In this document: piece by piece, positions 7,788 through 15,672 of the stretch
How positions within the stretch are numbered: the stretch's first letter is position 1
Layout of the letters: every line of letters begins with the position of its first letter
Assembly (NCBI RefSeq): GCF_016464375.1
Contig: NZ_JADDIU010000039.1
Location: forward strand, 1-46,675
DNA length: 46,675 bases
Source: Bacillus renqingensis
GTDB lineage: Bacteria; Bacillota; Bacilli; Bacillales; Cytobacillaceae
Reading direction: 5' to 3'
Made by a program: the position numbers and the translations under genes
Notes under the pieces: model-generated
What the model saw: only the letters and a program-made list of their open reading frames with translations
Told to the model about the DNA's origin: nothing
The model's database searches: none

Positions 7788-7811
7788 TACGCTGATCGGA
7801 AGGGGAATGAC

Positions 7812-8135
7812 ATGAATATTACAACTTTGAGTGCGCTTGCTGAACCCACCCGATTACAGATTGTAGAATTACTTCGTGAAGGACCTCTTACCGTAGGGGA
7901 AATTGCTGACCGACTTCATATTCGGCAGCCACAGGTGTCGAAACATTTGAAGGTATTGAATGAATCCCAAATCGTCGAGGTGCGTCCAGAGGCCAATCGC
8001 CGTTTCTATAAGCTGCGTCCTGAGCCCCTTCGGGAAATGGATGGCTGGTTGAAGACGTTCCGCAGCATTTGGGACGACCAATTTAATCAGTTGGAAGATT
8101 ATTTGCGGGAAATTCAAGAGGATAAGAGTAATTAA
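7812..8135 (+). CDS. ArsR-family winged-helix transcriptional regulator, 107 aa
   Basis: A small dimeric DNA-binding repressor. The winged helix covers residues 5-85, with the recognition region LTVGEIADRLHIRQPQVSKH followed by LKVLNESQIVEVRPEANRRF. No metal-binding cysteine pair (ELCVC) is present, so it belongs to the non-metal subgroup often encoded beside AHSA1/SRPBCC genes. The ribosome binding site is GAAGGGG, and the gene lies 24 bp after the DUF1801 gene and 20 bp before the SRPBCC gene. It probably controls this small operon; the ligand is unknown. Confidence 0.85.
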   Translation: MNITTLSALAEPTRLQIVELLREGPLTVGEIADRLHIRQPQVSKHLKVLNESQIVEVRPEANRRFYKLRPEPLREMDGWLKTFRSIWDDQFNQLEDYLREIQEDKSN

Positions 8136-8155
8136 GAAATCAAGGAGGAGTTAGG

Positions 8156-8665
8156 ATGGATGAAAATCGGAACGAAAACAATGAATTGGTACTGACCCGG
8201 GTCTTTGACGCCCCGCGTGAACTTGTCTTCAAGGTGTGGACGGATCTGGAGCACTTTGGTAAATGGTGGGGACCGAAAGGCTTCTCATTACAGGTCAACA
8301 AGATGGATGTACGGCCAGGCGGCATGTTTCTGGGTAGCCAAAAGTCTCCCGAAGGGCATGTCATGTGGGGCAAGTTCGTGTATCAAGAAGTGAATGCACC
8401 TGAAAAGCTGGTGTTCGTTCAATCATTCTCGGACGAGGAAGGCAACACGGTCCGGGCACCTTTTGACCCGAATTGGCCACTCGAGATTATCAACATCCTG
8501 ACGCTAACCGAAGAGAATGGAAAAACCCTCCTCACCCTGCGCGGCGGTCCGCATAACGCAACGGAAGAAGAGCGTGTAGCATTTGAGGGAATGCGACCTA
8601 TGGTTCAGCAAGGTTTTAACGGCACGTTTGATCAACTTGCCAATTATCTGGAGAGTCAGCAATAA
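8156..8665 (+). CDS. SRPBCC (AHSA1-like) domain protein, 169 aa
   Basis: A START-like fold of the bacterial AHSA1/CalC group, with a hydrophobic cavity suited to a small ligand. Family landmarks: LTRVFDAPRELVFKVWTD at about residues 12-29, KWWGPKGF at about 36-43, DVRPGG, and a C-terminal helix with GFNGTFDQLANYLE. AAGGAGGAG lies just upstream. It is the last gene of the DUF1801/ArsR cluster, a pairing common in Bacillus. Catalytic role unknown. A GC-rich structured repeat begins within 10 bp of the stop codon. Confidence 0.83.
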   Translation: MDENRNENNELVLTRVFDAPRELVFKVWTDLEHFGKWWGPKGFSLQVNKMDVRPGGMFLGSQKSPEGHVMWGKFVYQEVNAPEKLVFVQSFSDEEGNTVRAPFDPNWPLEIINILTLTEENGKTLLTLRGGPHNATEEERVAFEGMRPMVQQGFNGTFDQLANYLESQQ

Positions 8666-8668
8666 AAA

Positions 8669-8762
8669 AGACGAGTCACGGGAGACCCCACAGGCGCGTT
8701 TAGCGCCGAGGAGGCTCCCGTGGACTCGCCCGCGGAAAGCAAGCGCCCGGAACGGAAATCAA
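8669..8762. repeat. Structured intergenic repeat of the GGAGGCTCCC/GCGGAAAGC type
   Basis: A GC-rich block clearly unlike its AT-rich surroundings. An outer stem pairs GAGTCACGGGAG (8673-8684) with CTCCCGTGGACTC (8714-8726, one bulged G), an inner hairpin is GGCGC/GCGCC, and a conserved tail contains CGCGGAAAGCAAGCGCC and GGAACGGAAATCAAC. I recall near-identical elements scattered through Bacillus-group genomes. Its place right after a stop codon suggests a 3' UTR or termination role, which is inference. Confidence 0.6.
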
Positions 8763-8821
8763 CAGACAAATTGAATGCAGCCAATATGTAAAAACAAATT
8801 TTTAATTTTAAAAGTAAAAAG

Positions 8822-9043
8822 TTAATAACTATTGTCTTCTTCTAAACGGTTCTTGTTCGTATACCAATTTGTTACTTGCGTAAGAATTGCAAAGACAAAA
8901 AAGAAGTTCATAGCCCAGACATTAATAAACGGGGCGATCCCGCCAAATTCAATCGTTACATAACCTTTCAGCTTCATCACAATCAATGACTCGATAAATA
9001 TAAGAAAAAACCCACTTACCCCTGCAACTGCCGCTCTAAACAT
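8822..9043 (-). CDS. Small membrane protein, 73 aa
   Basis: Two membrane helices are predicted (about residues 3-25 and 38-57), followed by a polar tail (TNWYTNKNRLEEDNSY). A strong GGAGGGAAGGAA precedes the ATG. No family is recognised. It is transcribed away from the DUF1284 gene, and nothing links it to the AHSA1 cluster on the other strand. Confidence 0.55.
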   Translation of the reverse strand: MFRAAVAGVSGFFLIFIESLIVMKLKGYVTIEFGGIAPFINVWAMNFFFVFAILTQVTNWYTNKNRLEEDNSY

Positions 9044-9263
9044 TTCCTTCCCTCCAATATTTTATGTAAATCTATTTATGACAAGCAGTATTTTTGACAA
9101 TTTTATGAACACTTTATAATACAATTATATGCCATTTCGGTTAAAACACAATAAAAAAACACCTAATACTCCCGTAAACTATAAAGTGGACCCTGCACAT
9201 CCCACTAATTTCCCCATAACATAATGCACATTAAATTAAGTGGATATGGTATGATGAATTTAC

Positions 9264-9290
9264 GTTAACCTAAAACGTATGTATGTTAAC
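9264..9290 (+). promoter_or_regulatory. Paired GTTAAC half-sites, BirA-operator-like
   Basis: Two GTTAAC elements (9264-9269 and 9285-9290) are separated by 15 bp, just after an extended -10 (TGGTATGAT, 9247-9255) and before the DUF1284 start. A similar pair lies upstream of bioB in this window. The arrangement resembles the biotin repressor operator of Bacillota, although the flanking bases fit the usual TGTTAACC/GGTTAACA only in part. Confidence 0.35.
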
Positions 9291-9318
9291 ATTTATTTTT
9301 TATATTGGAGGGAGCATT

Positions 9319-9735
9319 ATGTTTAAGTTACGCGGTCACCATCTTTTTTGCCTGCTGGGCTATCGGGGAATGGGTTATTCCCAAGAATATGTGCAAAATA
9401 TGACTCATTTGCATCAAACTTTGAGAAATAATCCCAAGACATTCATTCAACTTGTAAAGGGACCCGATCAGTTATGTGAAAAGTTCCCCAACTCAGGTAC
9501 ATACCATTGTCAAGATGATAATATTTATGAAAGAGATGCCGTTATTTTAAAGAAAATGGGACTTGAAATTGGACAAATTCTGATGTGGGAGGAAATTGAG
9601 TCACGGATTCGAAAATTTGTTGTCCCTTCCGATATTCAAATGGTATGCGAAACATGTTCTTGGCGTTCATATGGAATTTGTGAGGAAGGTATTCAAGAAC
9701 TCCATGAGGGAAAGGGCTTAAGGGAAGTGAAATAA
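9319..9735 (+). CDS. DUF1284-family cysteine-rich protein, 138 aa
   Basis: It starts MFKLRGHHLFCLLGYRGMGY, the DUF1284 signature (LRGHHxxC). Cysteines in FCLL, QLCEKF, YHCQDD, MVCETC and GICEEG could bind a metal or Fe-S cluster; this is suggested for the family, not shown. The ATG at 9319 has GGAGGGAGC just upstream; the longer frame from 9283 lacks a site. Function unknown. It is convergent with the ECF operon, with only about 30 bp between stop codons. The paired GTTAAC element upstream may make it biotin-responsive, which is speculative. Confidence 0.75.
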   Translation: MFKLRGHHLFCLLGYRGMGYSQEYVQNMTHLHQTLRNNPKTFIQLVKGPDQLCEKFPNSGTYHCQDDNIYERDAVILKKMGLEIGQILMWEEIESRIRKFVVPSDIQMVCETCSWRSYGICEEGIQELHEGKGLREVK

Positions 9736-9766
9736 GCTCTTTCTTTTTCGATAATTCCGATTTAAG

Positions 9767-10561
9767 TTACTTTCCACATTCCTGCACAAATTCCTCCACA
9801 GTTAAAATCGTATTCTTCAAACCAACCCTTTCCGCTAGTTGAGTGACCCCTGGTGGTTCTACATTTGCTTCCATTAAGACTTCTTTTTGTGAAAATACCT
9901 CCCTTGTCTCACCATCAAGGAGGACCTTCCCATTATTAAATACAATCGTCCGATCGAAATTTTCAGCGACAAAGTCCATGTCATGAATGATGGTCATCAC
10001 AAGTTTGTTTTTTTTCTTCAATTCTTGAATGATGCGGCGGATGATTTCCATTCCGGCATGGTCCTGGCCAATCGTCGGTTCATCGAAAATCACAATATCC
10101 GTATCCATCGCCATAACTGAGGCAATGCAAAGCAGCTTCTTTTCCGATAAGCTTAAATCATGGGGATTCACCGCTAATTTATCTTCCAGTCCGACCATTT
10201 CCAACGCCTCAACTGCCAGCCTTTCAGCTGTTGATTTGCCGATTTTAATATTCAGCAATCCAAACATGGCCTCATCCAAAACCGTTCGTTTAAAAATTTG
10301 ATCATCTGGATTCTGAAAAACAAGACCAATCTGTCTTGCCAATTCAGCCGCGGTTTTCATTTTTACTTCGTAATCCCCGATGAAGATTTCCCCTTGATCC
10401 GTTTTTAACAGACCCTTTAGCAGCTTGACAAAGGTACTTTTTCCAGCACCGTTTTGACCAATGATGGCGGTTGTACGCCGATCGAACTCTAAATTGATGT
10501 CGGAAAGTACCGATGGACCCGCCGGTGAATAAGAAAAGGATAGATTAGACACTTTAATCAA
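9767..10561 (-). CDS. ECF transporter ATPase with degenerate signature motif, 264 aa
   Basis: One of two ATP-hydrolysing subunits of an energy-coupling factor vitamin or metal importer. Walker A GQNGAGKST (about residues 35-43), Q-loop FQNPDDQIF (about 83-91), Walker B DIVIFDEPT (about 155-163) and switch His IIHDMDF (about 191-197) are all present. The ABC signature is LSLSEKK in place of LSGGQ, a common asymmetry in which one ATP site is weakened. The ATG overlaps the stop of the upstream ATPase gene by 4 bp, implying translational coupling. It is the last gene of the S-T-A-A operon. Confidence 0.88.
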   Translation of the reverse strand: MIKVSNLSFSYSPAGPSVLSDINLEFDRRTTAIIGQNGAGKSTFVKLLKGLLKTDQGEIFIGDYEVKMKTAAELARQIGLVFQNPDDQIFKRTVLDEAMFGLLNIKIGKSTAERLAVEALEMVGLEDKLAVNPHDLSLSEKKLLCIASVMAMDTDIVIFDEPTIGQDHAGMEIIRRIIQELKKKNKLVMTIIHDMDFVAENFDRTIVFNNGKVLLDGETREVFSQKEVLMEANVEPPGVTQLAERVGLKNTILTVEEFVQECGK

Positions 10562-11403
10562 GCAAACGACCTCCTCAGAGCCAATTCCGCATCCTCCAAT
10601 GTCACAGGATATCCATCACACCCTTGTTTTTTCACGCCCAACGCCCTGCACACTCTTGTATACACCGGAGCGGTTACACCATAGTCTTTCAAGTCTTCTC
10701 GGGAAAATATTTTTTCAGCAGTGTCAAAATCGACTAGTCTTCCCTCATGCAGGAGTAGAACCCGGTTGCAATACTGAGCGATTTTTTCCATTTTGTGCTC
10801 TGCCATAATCACGGTTATTCCTTGCTGGCTGAAGTCTTGAATTGCCTGGAATACCTCCTCAGAGCCTGCCGGATCAAGCTGGGAGGTCGGTTCATCCAAC
10901 ACTAAAATATCCGGTTTCATCGCCATGATGCTGGCGATCGCCATCCGTTGCATTTGCCCGCCCGACAGGTCAAACGGGCTATGGTCCTTCACATGCTCTA
11001 TTCTCATCAGCCTTAGCACCTCATCGATCCGCTGTCGCATTTCTTCTCGTGGAAGCCCGCTATTTTCTAGCCCAAAGGCAATTTCTTCATACACGGTCAT
11101 TTTCGAACCCGTCACCTGAGTGAACGGATTTTGAAACACCATCCCTACTTTCCGAGAAATGTCAGCAATCGAATGATTCCTGACCTCCAGCCCATCCACC
11201 AAAACCTTTCCACCGTAAGCCCCTTTATAAAAATGGGGAACAAGACCAACCAGTGCCTGACACAATGTCGATTTCCCGACAGAATTTTTCCCGATGATGC
11301 CAATGAATTCCCCTTCCTCTATTTCAAAGGAAATGTCTTGAAGGGCGAGTGCTTCAGATAATGGATACTTATATTTAAGACCGTCAACGACAATCTTTTT
11401 CAT
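10558..11403 (-). CDS. ECF transporter ATPase, 281 aa
   Basis: The second energising ATPase, with canonical motifs: Walker A GKNSVGKST (about residues 39-47), Q-loop FQNPFTQVTG, signature DLSGGQMQR (about 141-149), Walker B DILVLDEPTSQLD (about 161-173) and switch His MAEHKME. The ATG at 11403 is supported by GGAGGG 7 nt upstream; a longer frame runs back into the ecfT gene. It is translationally coupled to its partner downstream and overlaps the EcfT stop by 4 bp. A C-terminal extension of about 70 residues is typical of EcfA subunits. Confidence 0.88.
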   Translation of the reverse strand: MKKIVVDGLKYKYPLSEALALQDISFEIEEGEFIGIIGKNSVGKSTLCQALVGLVPHFYKGAYGGKVLVDGLEVRNHSIADISRKVGMVFQNPFTQVTGSKMTVYEEIAFGLENSGLPREEMRQRIDEVLRLMRIEHVKDHSPFDLSGGQMQRMAIASIMAMKPDILVLDEPTSQLDPAGSEEVFQAIQDFSQQGITVIMAEHKMEKIAQYCNRVLLLHEGRLVDFDTAEKIFSREDLKDYGVTAPVYTRVCRALGVKKQGCDGYPVTLEDAELALRRSFA

Positions 11404-12176
11404 AAAAAGACCCTCCATGCCACAGCAAATATAGTAACCAGGAGCATCGCAACCTGAATCCACTTGCTATAACTATATGTTTTTTCTTCATTTAAATAAG
11501 TTTTCGGGTTTCGGGAATTAAAGCCCCGCACCTCAAGCGCCATCGCTCGTTCCTTCGTATTGATCAGTGAACCTAGGACAACTGGGGCGAGAAGCGGGAT
11601 GAAAGCCTTCATTCTAACCAGTAATTTCCCCTCTGTCTCCATTCCCCGCGAACGCTGGGCATCCATAATCGTACTCATTGTAGACATCATTTCCGGAATA
11701 ATTTGAAAAACCGATACAATAACATAGCCAATTCTCGGCGACATGCCTCTGCGTACAAGTGATTCAACAAGATCAGAAGGCTTCGTTGTCAGCACAAGAA
11801 GCATAAAGGCACTGACAATGTTGGTAACCCTAAGGACAATCGTTAAGGCAAACAGCAGCCCTTCCTTGTGCATTGCAAACGGACCAAGATGAAAGAGAAT
11901 GGTTTCATTCCCAGGTCTAAATAGTCCCTGAATCACTATGACGGTGATCAGAACGAGAAAGACAAAACTATAAACCGGTAGCGTTTTGCGTATGACCTTT
12001 GCCGCTAGCAATAGTAAAACACTTAACGCAACACATATGACAGAAACAATGAATGATGGCAAAATAATCGGAATGATGATGGCAAATAAGATATAGTAGA
12101 GTTTGCTGATCGGATCGATGTTATGCACAAACGATTCCCGGTCTACAAACAGACTGATTGATTTCAAGCGCTTCAC
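11400..12176 (-). CDS. ECF transporter transmembrane coupling subunit EcfT, 258 aa
   Basis: The membrane scaffold that links the substrate-binding S subunit to the two ATPases. About five to six helices are visible (28-65, 70-87, 105-130, 240-257). Two coupling helices carry the Ala/Arg/Gly motifs typical of EcfT: DAQRSRGME at about 150 and ALEVRGFNSR at about 210. The start is taken as GTG 12176, weakly preceded by AAAGAAAG; a downstream TTG is possible. It lies 24 bp after the S-component gene. A dedicated EcfT next to its own S gene marks a group I (dedicated) ECF system. Confidence 0.85.
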   Translation of the reverse strand: MKRLKSISLFVDRESFVHNIDPISKLYYILFAIIIPIILPSFIVSVICVALSVLLLLAAKVIRKTLPVYSFVFLVLITVIVIQGLFRPGNETILFHLGPFAMHKEGLLFALTIVLRVTNIVSAFMLLVLTTKPSDLVESLVRRGMSPRIGYVIVSVFQIIPEMMSTMSTIMDAQRSRGMETEGKLLVRMKAFIPLLAPVVLGSLINTKERAMALEVRGFNSRNPKTYLNEEKTYSYSKWIQVAMLLVTIFAVAWRVFL

Positions 12177-12200
12177 CGTCTTTCTTTTTCAAAAAAAAGC

Positions 12201-12803
12201 CTAATCCAACGTTTCCACCTTGTCATTGTTATTGTATAATTGGACGACATTTTGCGGTAATCCTTTGAAAATTCCATAGCTGATTAATACGACCAATAAT
12301 TTGTCTGGTACATCAACAACAAGCTCATCAAGCAAAGAGGCCAGCCAAGTGGATTCAGTGTTTGCTAGAACAACGGCAAATAACGCATCGCCCCAAATAT
12401 TTCCTGTTTGTCCACCCCAGAAACCGATATTCAACGGTGTGGAAATGACCGTTGCCACAAGTCCGATGATGAGACCAGCCACCACTGCTTTTCCCCAGCT
12501 GGAAATATAGCCTTTGTAAAAAAGAATCCCAACAACCAAACCAATCACTACACTTGTAATCGCATAAACGAATGAGATTGGATCGGTAAAGCCATAAATA
12601 ATGTTATTAATTGCACCCGCTAACGCCCCGACAATCGGACCGCCCAGCATCGCTGCCAACACCGTGCCGATGGAATCAAGCCATAATGGCAATTTCAACA
12701 TACCGGCAATGAGTTTGCCAATATAGTTAATACCTACAGCAACAGGAATCAAAACGAGTGCTGCCGTTGAAAAATGCCATGACCACATGCTTTGTTTATT
12801 CAT
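12201..12803 (-). CDS. ECF transporter S component, substrate unknown, 200 aa
   Basis: The membrane protein that binds the imported solute. Six hydrophobic segments are visible. The segment LPLWLDSIGTVLAAMLGGPI (about residues 32-51), followed by VGALAGAINNIIYGF, matches the S-component fold with its small-residue helix 1 used for docking on EcfT. AAAAGGGGG supports ATG 12803. I cannot assign the solute: it does not carry obvious BioY, ThiT or RibU signatures. It heads the operon S-T-A-A and is divergent from a PadR regulator, which suggests control by a small effector rather than a riboswitch; no riboswitch-like leader is visible. Confidence 0.75.
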   Translation of the reverse strand: MNKQSMWSWHFSTAALVLIPVAVGINYIGKLIAGMLKLPLWLDSIGTVLAAMLGGPIVGALAGAINNIIYGFTDPISFVYAITSVVIGLVVGILFYKGYISSWGKAVVAGLIIGLVATVISTPLNIGFWGGQTGNIWGDALFAVVLANTESTWLASLLDELVVDVPDKLLVVLISYGIFKGLPQNVVQLYNNNDKVETLD

Positions 12804-12904
12804 TCGATAACCCCCTTTTACTACCAGTATAGTTGTTGTCTTTACACTTGACAATACAATTATCATTCTTGTTATTACATACTATGCAAAAAAAGGAGTC
12901 GATT

Positions 12905-12997
12905 TACCTTGCATTACAAGATAAACGACGTTATACTCATTGTATAGCATGTAATGCAAGGTATTGAATGCAACTAAAACACTTGTAATGCAAGGTA
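12905..12997. promoter_or_regulatory. Three copies of a 16-bp operator-like element between padR and the ECF operon
   Basis: CTTGTAATGCAAGGTA occurs at 12982-12997, identically but inverted at 12905-12920, and with one change (CATG...) at 12948-12963. Each copy contains the dyad CTTG-N5-CAAG. They fill the space between the divergent ECF and PadR genes, the last copy ending about 20 bp before the PadR start. They are most simply PadR binding sites giving autoregulation and control of the transporter. Confidence 0.6.
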
Positions 12998-13017
12998 CTA
13001 AAGGTGGTGAACGGGAT

Positions 13018-13377
13018 TTGTCGACAACGCAAATGCTAAAAGGAATCCTTGATGGCTGTTTGCTAGCGATTATTAAAAATAAGGAGGTTTATGGATACGA
13101 GTTGGCCGAGAAGCTAGAGAGCTATGGGTTTCATGCTTTTAGCGAGGGGACTATTTATCCATTGTTAATGAGGATGCAAAAGGAAGAATTGGTTACTTCA
13201 ACATTGAAGAAATCAACAGCTGGACCAAGAAGGAAATACTATTCACTTACCCAAAAAGGCGAGGCGGAATTGGAATTGTTCAAGGAACGTTGGAATTATT
13301 TGCAGACGAATGTCAATCGAGTTTTGAGTCATGAATCGGATACAAAGCAAGCAAAAGGAGATGAGAAGGCTGAATAA
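13018..13377 (+). CDS. PadR-family transcriptional regulator, 119 aa
   Basis: A winged-helix repressor of the PadR-s1 type: ILDGCLLAIIKNKEVYGYEL at about residues 9-28, FSEGTIYPLLMRMQKE at about 42-57, and the wing AGPRRKYYSLT at about 68-78. The start is TTG 13018 with AAAGGTGGTG upstream; the frame is open back to 12964, but that would translate through the operator repeats. It is divergent from the ECF operon and followed by a HAAS-type gene, a common PadR partner. It probably represses both directions. Confidence 0.8.
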   Translation: MSTTQMLKGILDGCLLAIIKNKEVYGYELAEKLESYGFHAFSEGTIYPLLMRMQKEELVTSTLKKSTAGPRRKYYSLTQKGEAELELFKERWNYLQTNVNRVLSHESDTKQAKGDEKAE

Positions 13378-13915
13378 AGAACGAAACTTTTCTGAGAAAA
13401 GTAAGGCTTTTTTGGAGAATCTAAGGCTATATTTATTTTCCAAAGGGAAGAATTCCGCTGAAATTGAAGATATTATTGAGGAATTGGAAGTCCACCTATT
13501 GGAAGCTGAGAAGAGCGGCAAGCCCATTGAAAAAATTATCGGGAAATCTCCGAAGGAATATATGGAGATGGTTTCTGATGAAATGGCGATTGACTATCGA
13601 ACATGGATAAAATATATTGCCTTCATCATCCTTGGTTCATTTTCGTTTACAATTTTTCGCGATTTATTAAAAGGAAGCCTTTCCTACTCTGTATTGGAAA
13701 TCGTTGGACATATTGCGATTGGAATCATCTTTATTATTTCTGTCTTTATAGGATTTAAATACATTTCTACAACGAACCAGTCGATCAAGAAACAAGGATT
13801 AATCTTATTTGCGACCCCGTCTAAACGACCGGGGCCGCTCTTTTTTTCCTTCTCGTTCGTGTATAGCCCCACATTCAATTTACCTGCTTCCTCCAGCCAC
13901 GGATTTGATTTTTAA
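13361..13915 (+). pseudogene. HAAS/DUF1700-like membrane protein gene, C-terminally truncated
   Basis: The N-terminus (FSEKSKAFLENLRLYLFSKG, then NSAEIEDIIEELEVHLLEAE) is the HAAS domain found beside PadR regulators. Two membrane helices follow (about residues 81-100 and 110-135). After KKQGLILFAT the sequence turns into an intrinsic terminator and the remaining 38 codons look random. The start is uncertain: ATG 13361 sits directly on AAAAGGAG, a CTG nine bases later has better spacing, and ATG 13331 has no site. The gene has most likely lost its C-terminal half by deletion. Confidence 0.55.
13811..13847 (+). terminator. Intrinsic terminator inside the truncated HAAS frame
   Basis: Stem GCGACCCCG/CGGGGCCGC (one mismatch) with a 10-nt loop, followed by seven T. 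It ends the padR transcript and marks the point where coding similarity is lost. Confidence 0.75.
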
Positions 13916-14092
13916 AGTAACCCAAGCGTACCAGCCGCCGTTTTAAATCAACAGAATTACCATTTTTTAATAAAATTCCCCAATCCCAAACTCATTTAAA
14001 ATGATTTTGCCTTTCAATATTTACCTTAATAGCTTTCGCCTAATACGGTGAAGATATGTGTGTAAGACCATTTTTTTTAAGGAGTGACATTC

Positions 14093-14884
14093 GTGATAAA
14101 AAAGAGCTGTATATCTTTTGTTTTGGCAACCACGTTAGTGGGATTAACTGGCTGTACCGCTAATAATGATAACAATAATGCATTGGATAATAACAGAAGA
14201 AACATGGGAGTAAATGTAAGAAACGATACAAATAACGGTGTTAATGTTCGAAATGCGGCAAATCACAACTTGCGTATTTCTAACAATGCCGGAAGAAGGG
14301 TAGAAAATTTAAAAGAAGTGGATCTGGCACATGTTGTCGTTCGTAATAATGATGCATATGTTGCTATAAAATTAAACAATCGTCATCGTAATAATCAAGC
14401 TAACACAGGAACGACAACCAATACTGGAAACAATTTGGGCACAACTGGCGGGACAGGAACAAGCAATGCACAAGGAGCTAACATGGGACAAACAGGTCCT
14501 GCTAACAATGATACTACCGGAGGCGGCGGAACTGGCACCAACAACAACACAGGCATTAATAGAACCCGTGGAACTGGCAACAACAGCAATTTAGGCATTA
14601 CTGGCAACAATATTACGGGTAATACCGGAACCCGTGATACCGGTATCAACGGGGGAAATACCTTCAACAATGATACGAATTTTGACCGGACATCCTCTCA
14701 GCTGGATAAGAAAATAGCTAAACAAGTACGTAAAGCAGAGAATGGGGTTAACAATGTCTATGTTTCATACGATCCCACTTTCTTCAACAAGATGACAAAT
14801 TATTCAAATGATATTGCTACAGGCCGAAACAGAGACGGTATTTGGAATGACTTCACCAACACTGTTAACAGAGTATTTAGATAA
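14093..14884 (+). CDS. YhcN/YlaJ-family sporulation lipoprotein with a Gly/Asn/Thr-rich insert, 263 aa
   Basis: An envelope lipoprotein: a signal peptide with lipobox LTGC (Cys at about residue 20) would be lipidated. The YhcN/YlaJ signature KEVDLAHVVVRNNDAYVAIK follows, and the second half resumes with SSQLDKKIAKQVRKAENGVN. Between them about 100 residues are low-complexity (repeats of TGNN, GGTGT, NNTG), much longer than in B. subtilis YhcN. Start GTG 14093 has AAGGAG 9 nt upstream; the GTG at 14084 overlaps that site. The family is associated with the forespore and spore coat, so the organism probably sporulates. It ends in a hairpin terminator. Confidence 0.8.
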   Translation: MIKKSCISFVLATTLVGLTGCTANNDNNNALDNNRRNMGVNVRNDTNNGVNVRNAANHNLRISNNAGRRVENLKEVDLAHVVVRNNDAYVAIKLNNRHRNNQANTGTTTNTGNNLGTTGGTGTSNAQGANMGQTGPANNDTTGGGGTGTNNNTGINRTRGTGNNSNLGITGNNITGNTGTRDTGINGGNTFNNDTNFDRTSSQLDKKIAKQVRKAENGVNNVYVSYDPTFFNKMTNYSNDIATGRNRDGIWNDFTNTVNRVFR

Positions 14885-14906
14885 ATCCTCCGGTTGCATT
14901 ATCATG

Positions 14907-14949
14907 AAAAAAAGGTACCTGACTCCGTTATGGTGTCAGGCACCTTTTT
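14907..14949. terminator. Terminator carrying the GTGTCAGGCACC element (copy 1)
   Basis: AAAAAGGTACCTGAC and GTCAGGCACCTTTTT form a 15-bp stem with one mismatch between the convergent yhcN-like and lutC genes, with T-runs both ways. One of four occurrences of the element in this window. Confidence 0.75.
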
Positions 14950-14952
14950 AAA

Positions 14953-15672
14953 TTACAAATCATTGATCACAATATAAGTCGCTTTTATCGGCCCGTGTAC
15001 TCCGACAACGAGATTTAACTCAATATCAGCCGAGTTGCTTGGTCCCGTAATAAAATTGATACAGGAGGCGACATGCCCTGTCTTTTGATAGATTTCCCGC
15101 ATTTTCACGGCGGCCTGAGTCATTCTTGGGACAAGCGTGCTTTTGGGAATCAGCATAATCGATGTGGCCGGTAAAAAGCTAACCGTTCTTCCTTTGTCTT
15201 TGTCACTAAATAAAACGACTGTTCCAGATTCTGCAAGGGTAATTTCACTAATCGTGATACCGACATTGGCCTTTTCTGCTTTATGAATATTTTCGTCCCC
15301 TAATGTATAATCCCATTCAAATACATCTATGTTTTCAGACGGCCACTGCTGTTTTATTAAGGAATCAAGCCCCCATTGTGCGAACCGTTCATCCTTCCAA
15401 GTCACAACTGGACCGCCGCCATAGTCAGCCACTACATCATGTACAACAGCGGCCAGCCCCTGCAAATCAGTTGTCAAAATTTTCGTATGGATCTTTTTAC
15501 AATGCTCTGTCAATATCTCTAACAGCTCATCCTGGGTTGCATCCTTATATACATCATACTGTGGCTGAAACTTCCACTCAGGTCTTTCAATCGGGGCAGA
15601 AATCCGCGGCCGATTTAGCCGGCTGGCAATTTGATTTAAAAATTTATCTCGATTATGGATAGTGCCAATCAT
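14953..15672 (-). CDS. lutC: Lactate utilisation protein LutC, 239 aa
   Basis: The third subunit of the LutABC L-lactate oxidation complex, a LUD-domain protein. Landmarks include [20 protein letters not shown] at about residues 132-151, [17 protein letters not shown] and the C-terminal [20 protein letters not shown], all characteristic of the YkgG/LutC group. AAAGGAGAT precedes the ATG, which overlaps the LutB stop by 4 bp. Last gene of lutABC, followed by a strong terminator. In B. subtilis the operon is needed for growth on lactate and for biofilm formation. Confidence 0.93.
   Translation of the reverse strand: MIGTIHNRDKFLNQIASRLNRPRISAPIERPEWKFQPQYDVYKDATQDELLEILTEHCKKIHTKILTTDLQGLAAVVHDVVADYGGGPVVTWKDERFAQWGLDSLIKQQWPSENIDVFEWDYTLGDENIHKAEKANVGITISEITLAESGTVVLFSDKDKGRTVSFLPATSIMLIPKSTLVPRMTQAAVKMREIYQKTGHVASCINFITGPSNSADIELNLVVGVHGPIKATYIVINDL

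Noticed and set aside
9283..9318. Upstream start of the DUF1284 gene
   Set aside because: It lies on the GTTAAC element with no ribosome binding site, whereas 9319 has GGAGGG.
14395..14670. Proline/leucine/valine-rich minus-strand frame
   Set aside because: It is the antisense of the low-complexity Asn/Gly/Thr stretch of the YhcN-like gene.
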